DNA of 8,082 nt from Candidatus Hydrogenedentota bacterium. Lineage in GTDB: Bacteria > Hydrogenedentota > Hydrogenedentia > Hydrogenedentales > CAITNO01. Below are positions 6,162 to 8,082 of the stretch, one piece after another. The notes beneath the pieces are model-generated. The model did not search any database and was not told the DNA's origin. It saw only the letters and a list, made by a program, of their open reading frames with translations. A program made the position numbers and the translations under genes. The stretch lies in assembly GCA_022710255.1 (NCBI GenBank), contig JAKLHG010000157.1:1-8082 (forward strand), in the 5' to 3' direction. The stretch's first letter is position 1; every line of letters begins with the position of its first letter.

Positions 6162-8082
6162 TGCGGGACTATAGTAAGAAGATTTCCGGGTGGCGGAAGG
6201 TAACCATTGAGAGTTTTTGTATCGCCTTTGTGTTCTTAGCGTCTTTGTCCATTTATCTTGCGGTTGCAAGTACGCGAGAAGATCCGCTGGAACATCCGCT
6301 ATTTATCCAGACCAACCTTTTATACCCCGCCATCTTTTTCGCTGCCGGCCATGGTATGGGAACCGCGGACATCCGTGAAATTCCAGGACTTGCCGACTTC
6401 ATATACAAAAAGGAAATGCAGTTTGATACTGCCAATATTCCCGAAGATATTGAAGTTACCCCGTTAAACACGGTTCTTGAAGTAACGCACATCTATTTTC
6501 TGTATGCCATGGGTTGGTTATGGCGTATTTTCGGGGTTTCCGCCTGGGTCGGGGCGCTCTATGCAGGATTGATGCGGGCTTGCAGCGCATCCATCGTCTA
6601 TGGTCTATTCCGGCTTGTCCTCGGCAGGTTTACAAGTATGCTTGGGATATTGATACTGTTCAGTGCGCCTATGATGATAGACAGCGCAATTGAACTGCGG
6701 GATTTCGGAAAAGCGCCTTTTATCCTCGGCTTCCTCCTTGTCGCATTCTGGTTGATGCAAAGAAAATCTTCCTGGAGGATATTATGCTGTAGTGCGGCTC
6801 TGCTGGGAGGCTGGCTGGGAATTGGATTGGGGTTTCGCCAGGATGTTCTGGCATGTTTGCCCCCAGCCGCATTTCTAGTGCTGTTTGGGGCAAAACCAGC
6901 CTCAAGGCACCCGTGGATGGTGCGTGGGGGAGCCTTGTGCTTGTTTGTTGTTTTCTTTGGGCTGACGGCCTATCCTATTATTCAGGGTATTGCCCTGGAA
7001 GGGGGGCAGGCGCCCCTGCATGCTTTTTTTCACGGTATTAGTCCTGAATCAGAAGCACGTCTGGATTTTGGAGGCGCTTCCTATGACAGCCTGATTTCAG
7101 TTGACCCTGCCGCGTTTGCGATTGTAAATGTTTATGCGCGCCGATCAGGGAATTATGAGTCCATGGTAAACGAGGGAAGCGCTGAATACCGTCGGGTACA
7201 AGGCGACCACACCGCTCCGTTGTTAAGGGATCCCTATATTTATTTTACAGGCGCGGTATATGGTCGTTATGCCAACGAAGTTATTTGGGAAATGTTGAAA
7301 ACGTATCCCGCTGATATTGTGGCGCGTGCCTGGCGTTCCGTATTTTCAATTCATACCGTTCCTGAAGTCATGTGCGATGACATGCAGGCCTCTGCGGTTA
7401 ATCCACCGCGATGGTTGGGGGGCTTGCTGACCTTCCACGACTGGTTTTCCGAGCATCTGGCGTGCTTTGGACTCCTCTATACCGGATTAGCTCTTATTGT
7501 AATCAGTTTCCGGCACTTTTGGCTGGCCGTGTACATAATGGCTTTATTTGCGTTTTTTGCCGGGTATGCGACGCTCTGGTATGAGACACGCCATATCTTT
7601 TTCTTGGCGTTTTTCCCGGTTCTGGCCATGATTTTATGCGTGGATAGGGCAATACGGCTGGGATGGACATGTTCCCATGCGGACCGGCGTCGTGTCTTGA
7701 TATCCCGTTATATACGTGATGGCAAATGGAAGATACCGTTTCGAAACGGCATTTGTTTTGTTTTTTTCGTGGCCATGGCCATTCTCATTCCCATTGGCCT
7801 GCTGCGCGTATGGCAGACTCGCCAGGTGTATGGTCTGGCAGAACAACTGGCACAAACCCATTTAGACCCGGTTGAAGTAACTAGAACCTCGCACAAAGAG
7901 CGATTGCATGTTTCTCCTATTCATCCGTTACCGGGCCTGGTGGATTCGAATAAATTGCCGCCGGGAGAAACGGCCTGGGCCTACGTGGCTGCGGTATTCG
8001 ACACACAAGGGGAAGACATTATGGTTACCCTTCACTATGATGACGCCCAGCTGATATACAATTTTACACAGGACATTTGTAT
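6161..8082 (+). CDS. Polytopic membrane protein, GT-C glycosyltransferase-like (partial, right edge)
   Basis: The frame is open from ATG 6161 to the edge: 640 codons with no stop. GGAAAG (6151-6156) gives a ribosome-binding site, and the ATG shares one base with the radC stop. After a first span (about 18-37) comes an acidic loop with E40-x-PLE44, LYPAIF (54-59) and AAGHG, then a segment ending WRIFGVS (121-127) reminiscent of GT39-type enzymes. Spans follow at roughly 130-200 and 208-275, then a long hydrophilic region (about 276-435) with PLHA, LDFGGASY and NVYARRSG, then spans near 436-495, where YETRHIFFLAFFP recalls the late Arg/aromatic span of GT-C enzymes. A last span is at about 530-549, and a soluble tail follows. 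It is paralogous to the minus-strand gene at the left edge over about 330 residues. Inferred role: transfer of a sugar from a lipid-phosphate carrier at the cytoplasmic membrane, perhaps on the product of radC. A transporter or polymerase is not excluded. Confidence 0.87.
   Translation, partial: MRDYSKKISGWRKVTIESFCIAFVFLASLSIYLAVASTREDPLEHPLFIQTNLLYPAIFFAAGHGMGTADIREIPGLADFIYKKEMQFDTANIPEDIEVTPLNTVLEVTHIYFLYAMGWLWRIFGVSAWVGALYAGLMRACSASIVYGLFRLVLGRFTSMLGILILFSAPMMIDSAIELRDFGKAPFILGFLLVAFWLMQRKSSWRILCCSAALLGGWLGIGLGFRQDVLACLPPAAFLVLFGAKPASRHPWMVRGGALCLFVVFFGLTAYPIIQGIALEGGQAPLHAFFHGISPESEARLDFGGASYDSLISVDPAAFAIVNVYARRSGNYESMVNEGSAEYRRVQGDHTAPLLRDPYIYFTGAVYGRYANEVIWEMLKTYPADIVARAWRSVFSIHTVPEVMCDDMQASAVNPPRWLGGLLTFHDWFSEHLACFGLLYTGLALIVISFRHFWLAVYIMALFAFFAGYATLWYETRHIFFLAFFPVLAMILCVDRAIRLGWTCSHADRRRVLISRYIRDGKWKIPFRNGICFVFFVAMAILIPIGLLRVWQTRQVYGLAEQLAQTHLDPVEVTRTSHKERLHVSPIHPLPGLVDSNKLPPGETAWAYVAAVFDTQGEDIMVTLHYDDAQLIYNFTQDIC

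Overview
This 8,082-base window is mid-GC bacterial DNA with Shine-Dalgarno-like sites and GTG or possibly TTG starts. It encodes three different radical SAM enzymes between two related polytopic membrane proteins. No rRNA, tRNA, transposase, integrase or CRISPR array is visible. The host cannot be fixed from the sequence. Clusters mixing B12-binding radical SAM proteins with large membrane proteins are common in environmental bacteria such as the Planctomycetes-Verrucomicrobia-Omnitrophota range and deltaproteobacterial relatives, but this is only a guess at lineage.

Layout: (1) 972-1, minus strand: the first 324 residues of a multi-spanning membrane protein that runs off the left edge. (2) 973-1433: 461 bases with no convincing gene, rich in small inverted repeats. 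(3) 1434-2819, plus: a cobalamin-binding-type radical SAM protein (radA in this text; a local label only). (4) 4311-2842, minus: a second cobalamin-binding-type radical SAM protein (radB), convergent with radA across only 22 bases. (5) 4312-4994: a long gap with no convincing gene. It holds a nearly perfect 45-base hairpin just upstream of radB and a plausible radB promoter. (6) 4995-6161, plus: a radical SAM protein with a reduced SPASM-like C-terminus (radC). (7) 6161 to the right edge, plus: at least 640 residues of a second multi-spanning membrane protein. Its start codon overlaps the radC stop codon by one base.

The most notable point is that the two outer membrane proteins are paralogues. 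They point outward from the radical SAM trio and share an unusual motif set, aligning over about the first 330 residues. Their architecture resembles GT-C glycosyltransferases, integral membrane enzymes that use lipid-phosphate-linked sugars: an acidic loop after the first membrane span, a Tyr-rich segment ending FGVS, and a late aromatic/Arg-rich span. They are not a family I can name.

A working hypothesis is that the radical SAM enzymes modify a lipid, glycolipid or polyprenyl-linked precursor, or the sugar on it, and the membrane proteins transfer or handle the product at the cytoplasmic membrane. The sequence supports the protein classes and the neighbourhood. It does not give the substrate or the order of reactions.
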